A stretch of 64,000 nt of DNA, taken from NCBI GenBank assembly GCA_963703045.1, contig OY969782.1, forward strand, positions 1,922,001 to 1,986,000. The letters are read 5' to 3'. The notes under the pieces were generated by a model. The model saw nothing but the letters and a program-made list of their open reading frames with translations, ran no database searches and had not been told where the DNA came from. Positions 1 to 9,080 of the stretch are shown one piece after another; position 1 is the stretch's first letter, and each line of letters opens with the position of its first letter. This DNA is from Miltoncostaea sp963703045. Its GTDB lineage: Bacteria; Actinomycetota; Thermoleophilia; Miltoncostaeales; Miltoncostaeaceae. A program made the translations under genes and the position numbers.

Positions 1-828
1 GTCGAACGGGCGCAGCCAGTTGTCGACGCGCGTCTGGATGCGCGGCACCACGGCGTACACGGCCGCCGAGCCGATCACGAACGCGCCGAGGCCGAAGCCG
101 GTGTAGGCGACCCTGCCGGTCGCGAGGTAGATCATCGCGAGGAAGATCCCGAGGAACAGCAGGGCGGTGCCGAAGTCGTTGAGGATCACGACGAGGGCGA
201 GGCAGGCGCCGAGGAAGAGCAGCACCGGCCCGAGCGCCGCCATCGGCGGCACCGGCACGCCCATGACGCGGCCGGTCGGGATGGCCAGCAGCTCCCGCTT
301 GTCGCGCAGGTAGGCCGCCAGGAAGATGACCAACAGCACCTTGGCGACCTCGCCGAGCTGGACCGTCTGCCCGCCCCCGATCTGGATCCAGAGCTTCGCC
401 CCGTTGATGCGGGTGCCGAAGACCATCGTGATCACGAGCAGGCCGACCGCGGTCAGCCCGATCAGGTAGGTGTAGCGCTCGAGCGCGCGGTGGTCGGGCA
501 GCGCGAACACGGTGACGATGAACGCCGACCCGCCCACGGCCATCCAGACCGCCTGATCGGCCGCGAGCGCGGGGCTGATGCGGTACAGCTCGACCAGGCC
601 GATGGCCACCAGCACGCCCACCGTCGGGAGCACGAAGGCGTCGGCCCGCGGAGCGCGCAGGCGCAGCGCCACGTGCATCGCCACGAACACCGCGAGCACG
701 CCGCGCGGCTCCCGGGAGGGGGCCGTAGTCGAGCGTGTCGGTGCGGGCGGTGGCGACCGATCCCATCCCGACCAGGCCGAGCAGCAGCGCCGGGATCATG
801 AATCCCAGCTCTCGTGTGCGTGCGCTCA
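1..828 (-). CDS. FtsW/RodA/SpoVE-family peptidoglycan glycosyltransferase (partial, frameshifted)
   Basis: SEDS-family integral membrane glycan polymerase for cell-wall elongation or division. The gene starts at a GTG (828) that overlaps the phosphatase stop by 4 bp and runs off the left edge, so only roughly the N-terminal 270 residues are present. Hydrophobic segments alternate with family-like stretches: QLGEVAKVLLVIFLAAYL and NDFGTALLFLGIFLAMIYLA resemble the conserved SEDS loops. The reading frame changes near 716-721, inside a run of G: residues before it (MSARTRELGFMIP...) and after it (SREPRGVLAVFVAMHVAL...) lie in different frames. A homopolymer indel in the assembly is more likely than a real pseudogene. 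It is the last visible gene of the kinase/FHA/phosphatase cluster, an arrangement typical of actinobacterial rodA. Confidence 0.85.
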
Positions 829-2136
829 CGGTGCCGTGGTCGTTCCGGGCGCCTCGGGGGTCGTCTCGGGCGTGGCGGGCGCCGGCGGTCCCGCCGGCTC
901 GGGGGCCGTCAGGGTCGGGGGCTGCGAGATGCCGTGTGTCCAGACCAGGCGCGCGGCGATGGCGACCGCCTCCCCCTGGCCCCGGAAGGTGGAGGACACG
1001 AGGCCGGCGTCGTCGGCCGCGATGTCCGTCACCGCGAGGTCGGTGTCCTGCCAGCCGCTCGACAGGTCGCGGCCGAAGATGGTCCAGGGAAGCCCGTGGG
1101 CGACCTGGAGGGTGCCGCCGGCGGACTCCCCGAGGGTGTAGGTGCGGCTGCTGACCCAGGCGCCCACGCCGACCACCGCGGCGATCAGCACGATCGCGGC
1201 GATCAGCACCGGGACCAGACGCGAGCGCCGCCGGGGGACCGCCTCGAACAGGGGCATCCCGCGCGAGGCCGGCGCCGATCCGTCGCCGGGTGTCTGACCG
1301 TGGAGGCCGCCGAGCACCTTGACCGCCGTGGGGGCCGTCCCGTCGCCGCCGTCGGCGACGAGGGGGGCCTCCATCGTGTCGCCCGGCTGGGCCGCCGACG
1401 CGGGGCCGACCCGCGCGAGGACCACGGTGACGTTGTCGGCGCCCCCCGCGCCGTTGGCCGCCGCCACCAGGTCACGGGCGGCGCCCGCCAGCGACGAGGC
1501 GGAGGCGAGGACCGCGGAGATGTCCGCCTCGGACACGTACGACGACAGGCCGTCGCTGCACAGCAGCACCACGTCGCCGTCACGGACGTCGGCGCTGAGC
1601 GTGTCGGCCTCGACCTCGGCGTCGGCCCCGAGGGCCCGGGTGATGACGTTGCGGTGCGGGTGGCTCTCGGCCTCCTCGGCGGTGATGCTGCCGCGGCGCA
1701 CGAGCTCGGCGACCACGGAGTGGTCCTCGGTCACCTGGCTCAGCGCCTCGTCGCGCCACAGGTAGGCGCGCGAGTCGCCCACGTGCACGACGTCGAGGCG
1801 TCCCCCGCGCATCATCGCGGCGGTCAGGGTGGTGCCCATGCCGCTCTTGTCGGGGTCGTCGCTGGCGAGGCGGCGGATGGCGCGGTTCGCCTCGCCGACG
1901 GCCGCGCGCACGTCCTCGGCGCTGAAGGGGGCGCTGAGCGCGCCGACCGCATCGACCGCCATCTGGGCCGCGACCTCGCCGGCCTTGGCCCCGCCCATGC
2001 CGTCGGCGACGACCAGCACGCCGTCGGTCACGAGCGACCGGTCCTCGTTGTGGTGCCGCACCCGGCCGGTGTCCGAGAGATGGGCCACCTCGACCAGGGT
2101 GAGGGGATCGTCGGGGATGGTTCCCTCGCCCGCCAT
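826..2136 (-). CDS. pstP: PP2C-family Ser/Thr protein phosphatase, membrane anchored
   Basis: Metal-dependent phosphatase expected to reverse the neighbouring kinase on cell-wall and division substrates. The catalytic domain fills about residues 12-235, with the classic PP2C signatures: NED (30-32), VADGMGG (43-49), VGDSRAYLWR (about 119-128), CSDGLS (about 193-198) and GGADN (about 221-225), which hold the metal-binding aspartates. A linker follows, then one transmembrane helix (about 307-328) and a short extracytoplasmic tail of about 100 residues rich in Pro, Ala and Thr at its end. This is the usual PstP layout. The start lies 6 bp after the FHA gene's stop and the stop overlaps the FtsW/RodA start, so these genes are co-transcribed. 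Confidence 0.93.
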   Translation of the reverse strand: MAGEGTIPDDPLTLVEVAHLSDTGRVRHHNEDRSLVTDGVLVVADGMGGAKAGEVAAQMAVDAVGALSAPFSAEDVRAAVGEANRAIRRLASDDPDKSGMGTTLTAAMMRGGRLDVVHVGDSRAYLWRDEALSQVTEDHSVVAELVRRGSITAEEAESHPHRNVITRALGADAEVEADTLSADVRDGDVVLLCSDGLSSYVSEADISAVLASASSLAGAARDLVAAANGAGGADNVTVVLARVGPASAAQPGDTMEAPLVADGGDGTAPTAVKVLGGLHGQTPGDGSAPASRGMPLFEAVPRRRSRLVPVLIAAIVLIAAVVGVGAWVSSRTYTLGESAGGTLQVAHGLPWTIFGRDLSSGWQDTDLAVTDIAADDAGLVSSTFRGQGEAVAIAARLVWTHGISQPPTLTAPEPAGPPAPATPETTPEAPGTTTAP

Positions 2137-2142
2137 GTCGCC

Positions 2143-2748
2143 CTACTCCTGGTAGCGCAGGATCGTCTGGCCGATCCGGAGCGCGTCGTGGACCTTGAGC
2201 TGTGCATCCTCGTCGATGCGGCGGTCGTTGAGGAAGGTCCCGTTGGTGGATCCGAGGTCCTCGACGAAGTGGTAGGCGCCGCGGCGGACGATGCGGGCGT
2301 GCATGTGCGAGACGAACTGGTCGTCGGGGATCGAGACCCCCGACCCCTCCGAACGGCCGATCGTCATGCCGCCCTCGAGCGTGATCACGCGCCCCACCTC
2401 CAGAGCGGACGACGACTCGACGACCAGCCGCGGATCGAGGTTGGAGTGCATCTCGCCGCGGTCGGGACCCTCGGTCCACGAGCCCTCGGTCTCGTCCTCG
2501 GAGGGGTCGGGCGACGCGGCGGGCGCCTCGGCGGGCGCGGGGGCCATCGGGGCCGGGATCGTGGCGACCGGCGCGGGGGCCCGTGGGGGCGCGGGCGCCG
2601 GTCGCTCGGGCTCGGGCGCCGGCCCGGCGACGGGGGGCGGCTGCGCGGCGCGGAGCTGGCGGCTGGAGCTGCGCACCACGGTCCACACGAAGGCGTACAG
2701 CAGCACCAGGAAGGCCACCTCGGCCACGATCAGGCCGGTCTCGTTCAC
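2143..2748 (-). CDS. FHA-domain membrane protein, FhaB/FipA-like
   Basis: Phosphothreonine-reading adaptor of 201 aa. An N-terminal membrane helix (about residues 5-25) is followed by a Pro/Ala/Glu-rich disordered linker and a C-terminal FHA domain (about 120-195). The domain contains the usual GxxxIGR strand (GGMTIGRSEGSG), the SHMHARI segment and GSTNGTFLNDRRI, the conserved phosphopeptide-binding features. In actinobacteria this protein sits between the FhaA-like gene and pstP and recruits phosphorylated partners to the elongation or division machinery. It follows the FhaA-like gene after a 31-bp gap. Confidence 0.9.
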   Translation of the reverse strand: MNETGLIVAEVAFLVLLYAFVWTVVRSSSRQLRAAQPPPVAGPAPEPERPAPAPPRAPAPVATIPAPMAPAPAEAPAASPDPSEDETEGSWTEGPDRGEMHSNLDPRLVVESSSALEVGRVITLEGGMTIGRSEGSGVSIPDDQFVSHMHARIVRRGAYHFVEDLGSTNGTFLNDRRIDEDAQLKVHDALRIGQTILRYQE

Positions 2749-2779
2749 GCGTCACGCCTCGTCGTCGGGTTCACGGCGC

Positions 2780-3607
2780 TCAGCTCAGCTCGACGTGGAT
2801 CTGCGTCGTGCCCACCACGATGGTGTCACCGTCCGCGAGGGCGTGCCGTTTCACGATCTGGCCGTTGACCTCGGTGCCGTTGGTGCTCCCCATGTCGACG
2901 AGGAAGTAGTCGAGCCCGATGTGACGCACCTCGGCGTGCGTGCGGCTGGCGTTGGAGTCGGGCACGACGACGTCGCACTCGCGGGAGCGGCCGAGGGTCG
3001 AGACGCGCTTGGTCAGGCGCGTGCGCGTCGAGCCCACGACCAGGGTCATGGTCTCCTGGGTGAGGCCGGCCTCGCGGGCGTCGGCGGCCGAGATCACCTG
3101 GGTGCCGCTCACGCCCTCGAGCGCGGCGTGGGGGCGGGCCGGGGGGGCGGCGGCGGGCGGGGGGGCCGGGACGGGCTCGGCGACGTCGATGCCCGGGGGG
3201 CGCCCCTCGGCCGGGACCGTGGCGGCCGCGGCCGGCGGTGCGTCGGCCATGCGGCAGGCGATGCCGAACTCGCCCGGACGCAGATCGGCATCGGTCGAGA
3301 GGGTCACGACCGCGGGCGCCACGAGCGAGAGCCCCGCGCCGCGGGCGTGGGCGTCGAGGTACGCGCCGAGCTCGGTCACGAGCGAGCGCTCGTACGAGCG
3401 GAACGATTCGTGGTCCTGCGGCGCGAGGAACACGCTGAACTCATTGGGCACGTAGACGCGCGAGACCGAGATGGTCTTGTGGTCCTCCATCTCGCGCGCC
3501 AGCTTGCGGGCGAGCTCGACCGGTTGCAGGCTGCTGCGGAAGGCCCTTCGGAAGCCACGCTCGAAGAGGCCCTCGATCTTCTGCTCGATGTCGCGCAGGA
3601 GGCTCAT
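2780..3607 (-). CDS. FHA-domain protein with DUF3662 N-terminus, FhaA-like
   Basis: 275 aa. The N-terminal half (about 1-125, beginning MSLLRDIEQKIEGLFERGF) matches the DUF3662/FhaA N-terminal domain. A Pro/Ala-rich linker leads to a C-terminal FHA domain (about 190-270) with TLGRSRECDVVVPDSNASR, HAEV and MGSTNGTEVNG. No membrane segment is evident, so it is probably cytoplasmic and bound to membrane partners through phosphothreonine. Its start overlaps the kinase stop by 4 bp, so kinase and reader are translationally coupled. Confidence 0.9.
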   Translation of the reverse strand: MSLLRDIEQKIEGLFERGFRRAFRSSLQPVELARKLAREMEDHKTISVSRVYVPNEFSVFLAPQDHESFRSYERSLVTELGAYLDAHARGAGLSLVAPAVVTLSTDADLRPGEFGIACRMADAPPAAAATVPAEGRPPGIDVAEPVPAPPPAAAPPARPHAALEGVSGTQVISAADAREAGLTQETMTLVVGSTRTRLTKRVSTLGRSRECDVVVPDSNASRTHAEVRHIGLDYFLVDMGSTNGTEVNGQIVKRHALADGDTIVVGTTQIHVELS

Positions 3608-5289
3608 ACGATCGGACCGCGCAGAGTAGCGGACGCCTCGACCGGGGCGCGGCGGCGAAGGCTACGCCAGGGTCGGATGGCCCACGCCAGCACCACGGCG
3701 CCGGCGGGCAGGACGGCCCCCAGGGCGCTCGCCGGGTCGGCTGCCGTCGCGACGAGGGCGGCGCCGAGGCCCGCCAGCCAGAGCGCGGCGGCGATCACCC
3801 GCGGCCCGCCGGCGACCGCGCGCATGACGAGGGGCACGAGCAGCGCCGCGGCCACCAGCGCGAGCGCCTGCAGGCCCGCCTCGGGACGGGCGTCGAGCGG
3901 CTGCCAGAGGCGCTCGGCGGCCACCGCGAGCGACGACTCGCCCTCCAGATCGCGCACCGCGGAGCTCACGAACCCGCCGCCGGCGAGGAGCGCGTCGGCG
4001 CCGGCGGCGATCTGCCAGACGATGGTCGCCGCCACCGCGGCGCAGACGGTCCAGAGGCGGGCCCGCCAGCGCGGCACCAGGCCGGCGAGGCCGGCCGCCA
4101 GCGGCCCGAGGCCGAACGCGAACAGCAGCGGCCCCAATGCGGCGGCCAGCGTGAGGCGGCCGAGGCCCCAGCCGCTCAGCAGGACGGCGAGGGCCACGGC
4201 GCCGAGCAGCGCCCCGGCGGCGGGCGCCGACGCGCCGACCAGCGCGGCGCCGGCCCCGACGGCGAGCAGGGCCGCCAGACGGGGTCGCCAGGCGAAGGCG
4301 AGCGCCGAGAGGCAGGTCGCGGCGACGACCGCGCCCGCCCCGCTGCCGATCGTCGCGACGCCCGTGATCCCGGGGGCGCCGTGGGCCACCGCGACCGCCG
4401 CCAGTGCGCCACCGCCGACCGCGCTCGCGAGCGCCGGGAGGGCCCGCGTGCCGCGACGGCGGGCCGCGCGCACGCCGCCGCGCAGCATCGCCAGCGCGTC
4501 GGCGAGATCGTCGGCCGCGGGCCGGCTCGCGGGGTCGCGGCGCAACCCCGAGTCGATCGCCCGGCAGAGGGCATCCGGGAGGTCGGGCCGCACGCGCGCG
4601 AGCGGCGGCACCGCGCCGGCAGCGGCCCGCCGGGCGGTCTCGGCGGGCGACGCCCCGGACACCGGGTTGCGGCCGGTGAACGCCTCGTGCAGCACGAGGC
4701 AGGCCGAGTAGACGTCGGCGGCCGGGCCGGCGCCCTCTCCACGGGCCTGCTCGGGCGCCATGTAGGCGATCGTGCCCACGACCCCCCCGGTCATGGTGAG
4801 GCCGCTCTCGCCCGAGAGCCGGGCGATGCCGAAGTCGGAGAGCCGGGCCCGCCCCGACGGACCGATCAGGATGTTGGCCGGCTTGACGTCGCGGTGCACG
4901 ACGCCGCGCCCGTGCGCATGAGCCAGCGCGACCAGCAGGTCCTCGCCGATGCGCAGCGCCGCGTCGTCGCCCGGCGGGTCCGCCGCCCGGAGCATCTCGG
5001 CGAGCGAGCGGCCCTCCACGAGCTCCCACACGAGGTAGAGGCACTCGCGGTCCTCGCCCCAGTCGCGCAGGGCGACGATGCGCGGGTGATCGAGCCGTCC
5101 GGCCGCCCGCACCTCGGCCCGCACGCGGGGGGCCAGGTCGAGCTCGACCGGGATCACCTTGACCGCGACCTCGTCGCCGCTGACGAGGTCGCGGGCGCGG
5201 TGGACCACCGAGGTGGCCCCGCGGCCGATGGCGGGGCCGAGGACGTAGCGGCCGAGGACGCGTCGGTCGGATGCGATGTGGGCGCTCAC
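3604..5289 (-). CDS. Membrane Ser/Thr protein kinase (PknA/PknB type kinase domain)
   Basis: 561 aa. A Hanks-type kinase domain fills about residues 13-272: Gly-rich loop IGRGATSVV (21-29), catalytic Lys44 in VAVKVIP, HRDVKPANILI (132-142), DFGIAR (152-157) and MAPEQARG (177-184). The remainder is unusual: instead of one helix plus extracellular PASTA repeats, about residues 290-545 are almost continuously hydrophobic, suggesting eight or more membrane helices. The short C-terminal tail is basic. It is the first gene of a cluster with two FHA proteins, the PP2C phosphatase and FtsW/RodA. What the polytopic C-terminal domain senses cannot be told from sequence. Confidence 0.92.
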   Translation of the reverse strand: MSAHIASDRRVLGRYVLGPAIGRGATSVVHRARDLVSGDEVAVKVIPVELDLAPRVRAEVRAAGRLDHPRIVALRDWGEDRECLYLVWELVEGRSLAEMLRAADPPGDDAALRIGEDLLVALAHAHGRGVVHRDVKPANILIGPSGRARLSDFGIARLSGESGLTMTGGVVGTIAYMAPEQARGEGAGPAADVYSACLVLHEAFTGRNPVSGASPAETARRAAAGAVPPLARVRPDLPDALCRAIDSGLRRDPASRPAADDLADALAMLRGGVRAARRRGTRALPALASAVGGGALAAVAVAHGAPGITGVATIGSGAGAVVAATCLSALAFAWRPRLAALLAVGAGAALVGASAPAAGALLGAVALAVLLSGWGLGRLTLAAALGPLLFAFGLGPLAAGLAGLVPRWRARLWTVCAAVAATIVWQIAAGADALLAGGGFVSSAVRDLEGESSLAVAAERLWQPLDARPEAGLQALALVAAALLVPLVMRAVAGGPRVIAAALWLAGLGAALVATAADPASALGAVLPAGAVVLAWAIRPWRSLRRRAPVEASATLRGPIV

Positions 5290-5414
5290 GACCTGGGATC
5301 TTCCACGACGCCGCCCTCCATCCTTGCCCGGACGGGTGCCCCGCCCGTCGCGCCCGCCGCCCGCGGGGGTCCGGGGGTGGTACCATGCCGCCTCCCTGAG
5401 AGGCAGGAATGCCT

Positions 5415-5498
5415 GGGCGAGTGGTGGAATTGGTAGACACGCTAGGTTCAGGGTCTAGTGCTCGCATGAGCTTGGGGGTTCGAGTCCCCCCTCGCCCA
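5415..5498 (+). tRNA. tRNA-Leu (anticodon CAG)
   Basis: An 84-nt class II tRNA. The 7-bp acceptor stem GGGCGAG/CTCGCCC (5415-5421 with 5491-5497) and discriminator A (5498) are visible. The anticodon stem CTAGG/TCTAG encloses the loop TTCAGGG, giving anticodon CAG (CUG codons). A long variable arm and a T-arm GGGGG-TTCGAGT-CCCCC follow. The 3' CCA is not encoded. Confidence 0.97.
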
Positions 5499-5563
5499 CT
5501 TCCACCCCGTTTCCCCCACCAGGTGCGGATCCCCGTCTTCCTTCCCCACCCCCCGACCTAGCC

Positions 5564-6911
5564 ATGGCCGACTTCGACGACGACCGGCCTGACTTCGACG
5601 CCGCCTTCCGCGACGAGCCCGAGGACGAGGCCCGCGAGGGACGCCGCCGTGGTCGCCAGCGGCGACGCCGCTCGGAGCCCGACGACAGCGCCGGCACCGG
5701 CGAGGTCCCCCGCTCGCGCCTCCGGCGCGGTGGCGAGCGACCCCCGGCGGACGGCCCGTCAGGCGCCCGGCGGGGCGCGACGGCGCGTGCGCGCGCCGCG
5801 GCGACCGCCCGCTCGGCGCGATCGCGCGGCGGATCGCGTGGAGCGTCGGGCGGCGCGGCGGTGCTGCAGAGCCCGCGCGGCCGGCTGCTGCTCGGCATCG
5901 CGTTCGCGGTCATCCTCGTCGTCGTGATCGCCCTGGTCGTGAAGGACTGCCAGCGCAGCCAGCTCGAGGACTCGTACACCGAGTACGTCAATGGCGTGGC
6001 GTCGGCGGTCAGCACGTCCGCCGAGCAGGGCGCCGCACTGCGCGAGGTGCTCGCCAACCCACGCGGAGATCGTCCCCCGGCGCTGCGCGCGAGCATCCTG
6101 ACGATCGCCGAGGAGGCCCGGGCCACCCTCGAGCAGACCGAGGCCCTCGACCCGCCGGGCGCGCTCTCGGCCCCCCAGCGCAACCTCGTGCTCGCGCTCC
6201 AGTACCGCGTGACGGGGCTCTCGACGCTGTCGAAGAACCTGCCGACCCTGCTGCAGTCGAAGGACGTGCAGACGAAGGCCTCGGGCATCGCGGGCATCAT
6301 GAAGCTGTTCCAGGCCAGCGACGTGATCTACGACACGTCGTTCTACGAGCCGGCCAAGACGGCTCTCGAGGACGACGACATCACGGGCATCGAGGTGCCG
6401 CAGCTGCAGCCCTTCCTGCCGAACGCCGCCCTGACCACGGTCGAGGGTGCCAAGACGCTCCTGCCCGACCTGCAGCGGCGCACCCAGGCGAGCGCCGGCT
6501 CTGGCGGCGACCCCGAGGCGGGCGGCAACCTGCGCGGCACCTCGCTCGAGTTCGACGGTGGCGCTGCCGTCCGAGACCCGGCTGACCCCGGGCACCACGG
6601 CGACCGTGCAGCAGACCGAGATGCTCAAGTGGCAGGTGACGGTCATGAACAGCGGTGACTTCGACGAGACCAACGTGGTCGTCAGGGCGACCTTCTCGTA
6701 TCCGTCCGACCCCAACGACGTCGACCAGAAGGAGACCGCGATCGCGTCGATCGCCGCGGGCGAGTCGGTCGTCGTGGAGCTGGAGGGGCCCGGCTCCGAC
6801 AAGGTCGTCTTCGGTGACCAGGGCACGCTCAAGATCGAGGTCGTGCCCGTGACCGGGGAGACGCGCGTGGACAACAACACGGTCGAGTACCCGGTCAAGA
6901 TCACCATCTGA
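5564..6911 (+). CDS. Membrane-anchored protein with C-terminal CARDB-like domain (frameshifted)
   Basis: Function unknown. A charged, disordered N-terminus (about 1-105, Asp/Arg-rich) precedes one transmembrane helix (GRLLLGIAFAVILVVVIALV, about 106-125), then a helical extracytoplasmic region with repeated Leu heptads. Near 6556-6562 the frame changes; the continuation in the next frame (from about LPSETRLTPG to VEYPVKITI at 6911) is a beta-sandwich resembling CARDB/DUF11-type domains (WQVTVMNSGDFDETNVVV). Read through the shift it is one protein of about 449 aa. Its stop overlaps the next start (TGATG), so it is coupled to the DUF4446 gene. The frame change is probably an assembly error. 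Confidence 0.75.
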
Positions 6912-7549
6912 TGGAGGTCGGGGTCTGGGTGGCCGTGGCCGCGGGCGTCCCCGGCCTGATCGCTCTCGGCGTGTGCGTGGCCCTGTGGATCGGGCTGCGC
7001 CGGGCCCGCGCGGCGCAGCAGGTGCTGCTGCCCGACGGCGCCTCGGCCGGCCTGGTCGACCGCCAGGCGACCCTCCAGCGGGCGATGACGCGCCTCGAGG
7101 AGGGGCTCGGCGACCTCCAGAGCCTGGTCGAGCGCCAGGGGGAGGTGACCGAGGCCAACCTGCGCACCGCCCTGCGGTTCCAGGGGATGGTCCGGTACGA
7201 CGCCTACCGCGACATGGGGGGCAGCCAGTCGTGGTCGATCGCCCTGCTCGACGGCAACCGCTCGGGCGCGATCGTCACCTGCCTGCACGCCCGCGACCAC
7301 GCCCGCGTGTACCTCAAGGAGCTGAGCGAGGGCGCGCCCGGGCAGCGGCTCTCGCCCGAGGAGGAGAGGGCGGTGGCGCTGGCCATGGGCGGCCCGCCCC
7401 GCGCCCCGCGCCGGTCCGAGACGCTCGTGGAGCCCTCCGCCGACGAGGCGGCGACCGCGCCGCCGGGCCGCCGATCGTCGGCGGGAGACCCCGATGACCC
7501 CGCCGCGGCCGCGCCCGGCGACGGACGGCCCGGCGAGCCGGGCGCGTGA
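6911..7549 (+). CDS. DUF4446 family membrane protein
   Basis: 212 aa. One N-terminal transmembrane helix (about 4-27) is followed by a short coiled coil (about 45-80, Leu/Glu/Arg heptads). A conserved cytoplasmic region carries the DUF4446 signature VRYDAYRDMGG...SIALLD...ARVYLKEL...LSPEEE. The C-terminus (about 165-212) is low-complexity Pro/Ala/Asp. The biochemical role of the family is unknown. It is coupled to the upstream CARDB-like gene by a TGATG overlap, and its last codons overlap the GTG start of prephenate dehydratase. Confidence 0.85.
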   Translation: MEVGVWVAVAAGVPGLIALGVCVALWIGLRRARAAQQVLLPDGASAGLVDRQATLQRAMTRLEEGLGDLQSLVERQGEVTEANLRTALRFQGMVRYDAYRDMGGSQSWSIALLDGNRSGAIVTCLHARDHARVYLKELSEGAPGQRLSPEEERAVALAMGGPPRAPRRSETLVEPSADEAATAPPGRRSSAGDPDDPAAAAPGDGRPGEPGA

Positions 7550-8403
7550 GGGTCGGCTACCTCGGTCCCCCCGGGACGTTCTGCGAGGAGGCCCTGCTCC
7601 GGCTGATGGGGAGCGCGCCCGACCTCGAGGAGATCCCCTTCCCGACGGTGGTCGACTGCTTCCGCGCCGTGCGCGAGGGCGAGGTGCCCGAGGCGCTCGT
7701 GCCGATCGAGAACACGATCGAGGGCTCGGTCAACCAGACCCTCGACCAGCTCGCGGCGGGCGGCGGCCTGACGATCCGGGGCGAGGTGGTGCTGCCGGTG
7801 CGCCACCACCTGATCGCGCGCCGGCGGATGGATCCGTCCCGCATACGCAGGGTGCTCTCGCACCCGCACGCCACGGCCCAGTGCCAGGACTACCTGCGGG
7901 CCAACCTGCCGCACGCCACCATGGTCGCGACCAACTCGACCGCCGACGCGGTGCGCACGGTGAGCGAGGCCGGCGACGACGGCGACGACGGAGCCGCCAT
8001 CGGCACGCTGCGCGCCGCCGAGCTCTACGGCGGCGAGGTGCTCGCCACCGACATCGCCGACACGCAGGACAACTCCACCCGGTTCGTCCTGCTCGGCACC
8101 GAGCCGCTGCGGGCCGTCGGCCCCGGCAGCTTCCGCACGTCGATCGTCTGCGCCCTCGAGCGCGATCGCCCCGGAGCCCTTCTCGCGATCCTCCAGGAGT
8201 TCGCCATGCGGGCGGTCAACCTGACCCGCCTCGAGAGCCGCCCGACCAAGACCGGGCTCGGTCGCTACCTCTTCTTCATCGACATCGAGGGCAGCCGCGA
8301 CCGGGACCTGCCGGTGGCGACCGCCATCCAGGCCCTGGCCGACCAGCGTGTCGCCGATGTCACCGTTCTCGGGTCCTACCCCGCCGGCGGACGACCCGGC
8401 TAG
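7546..8403 (+). CDS. pheA: Prephenate dehydratase
   Basis: Converts prephenate to phenylpyruvate in phenylalanine synthesis; 285 aa, monofunctional length. Residues 1 to about 180 form the periplasmic-binding-protein-like catalytic fold, with the N-terminal GYLGPPGTFCEEAL, PIENTIEGSV, HLIARR and the catalytic region DTQDNSTRFVLLG (Thr-Arg-Phe). A C-terminal ACT domain (about 190-275) includes GALLAILQEF and the allosteric ESRPTKTGLG. The GTG start overlaps the DUF4446 stop by 4 bp. No other aromatic amino-acid genes are nearby. Confidence 0.96.
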   Translation: MRVGYLGPPGTFCEEALLRLMGSAPDLEEIPFPTVVDCFRAVREGEVPEALVPIENTIEGSVNQTLDQLAAGGGLTIRGEVVLPVRHHLIARRRMDPSRIRRVLSHPHATAQCQDYLRANLPHATMVATNSTADAVRTVSEAGDDGDDGAAIGTLRAAELYGGEVLATDIADTQDNSTRFVLLGTEPLRAVGPGSFRTSIVCALERDRPGALLAILQEFAMRAVNLTRLESRPTKTGLGRYLFFIDIEGSRDRDLPVATAIQALADQRVADVTVLGSYPAGGRPG

Positions 8404-8419
8404 AATCCCCACGGGCTCA

Positions 8420-8466
8420 GGGTGAGAGACGGCAGCCTGCAGGGTTGGTCACGTCGTATCTCACCC
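8420..8466 (+). promoter_or_regulatory. Long imperfect hairpin between pheA and the HNH gene (leader or terminator)
   Basis: GGGTGAGA (8420-8427) pairs perfectly with TCTCACCC (8459-8466). GACG (8428-8431) pairs with CGTC (8452-8455) across a 3-nt bulge, and CAGCC (8433-8437) pairs with GGTTG (8443-8447). About 17 base pairs form in 47 nt, ending 19 nt before the HNH start codon. There is no T-run, so an intrinsic terminator is possible but not obvious; a structured leader of the HNH mRNA is the alternative. Confidence 0.45.
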
Positions 8467-8485
8467 GCGACTGTCCGAGGAGCCG

Positions 8486-8986
8486 ATGGCGCAACAGGTC
8501 CTCGTCCTGAACGCCACCTACGAGCCCATCAACGTCTGCTCGCTGCAGCGCGCGGTGGTGCTCGTGCTCAAGAACAAGGCCGAGGTGCTCGAGCGCGCCG
8601 CCCGCAAGCTGCGCAGCGCGACCCAGTCGCACGCCTACCCGCTCGTGATCCGGCTCGTCTACTTCGTGCGGGTGCCGCGCCACGAGTCGCGCAAGATCTC
8701 CCGGCGCGCCGTCTTCGCGCGCGACGGCTACGAGTGCCAGTACTGCGGCGCCGGCTCCCACCTGACGATGGACCACGTCATCCCGCGCTCCCGGGGCGGC
8801 CGCTCGAGCTGGGACAACGTCGTGACGGCCTGCGCCCCCTGCAACCTGCGCAAGGGCAACCGGATGCTCGACGAGACCGACATGCGCCCCCGCACCAAGC
8901 CCCGCGCGCCGCGCCCCGACGTCTTCATCGCCGTGGCCGCGCCCCGGCAACCGAACGCCTGGCTGCCGTATCTCGTCGCGGGCTGA
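8486..8986 (+). CDS. HNH endonuclease family protein
   Basis: 166 aa. The N-terminal part (VLVLNATYEPINVCSLQRAVVLVLKNKAEVLE) is the conserved lead of a common actinobacterial HNH family. The HNH region (about 80-130) has two Cys pairs for structural zinc (CQYC and CAPC), DHVIPRSRGGRSSWDNVV with the catalytic His, and N139-type Asn near NLRKGN. It is a stand-alone gene, not next to a methylase or phage gene. Its cellular role is unknown; DNA repair or processing is inferred from the fold. The start is supported by GAGGAG about 8 nt upstream. Confidence 0.88.
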   Translation: MAQQVLVLNATYEPINVCSLQRAVVLVLKNKAEVLERAARKLRSATQSHAYPLVIRLVYFVRVPRHESRKISRRAVFARDGYECQYCGAGSHLTMDHVIPRSRGGRSSWDNVVTACAPCNLRKGNRMLDETDMRPRTKPRAPRPDVFIAVAAPRQPNAWLPYLVAG

Positions 8987-9007
8987 CCCGGGCTACGATC
9001 CGACCGC

Positions 9008-9080
9008 GCCCTCGTAGCTCAGTGGATAGAGCACAGGTTTCCTAAACCTGGTGTCGCAGGTTCGATTCCTGCCGGGGGCA
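9008..9080 (+). tRNA. tRNA-Arg (anticodon CCT)
   Basis: A 73-nt class I tRNA. Acceptor stem GCCCTCG (9008-9014) pairs with CGGGGGC (9073-9079), with one T-G wobble; discriminator A at 9080. The anticodon stem CAGGT/ACCTG encloses TTCCTAA, giving CCT (AGG codons). The T-arm is GCAGG-TTCGATT-CCTGC. No encoded CCA. The following 1.3 kb looks like decayed mobile DNA, and tRNA-Arg genes are frequent integration targets. Confidence 0.96.
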
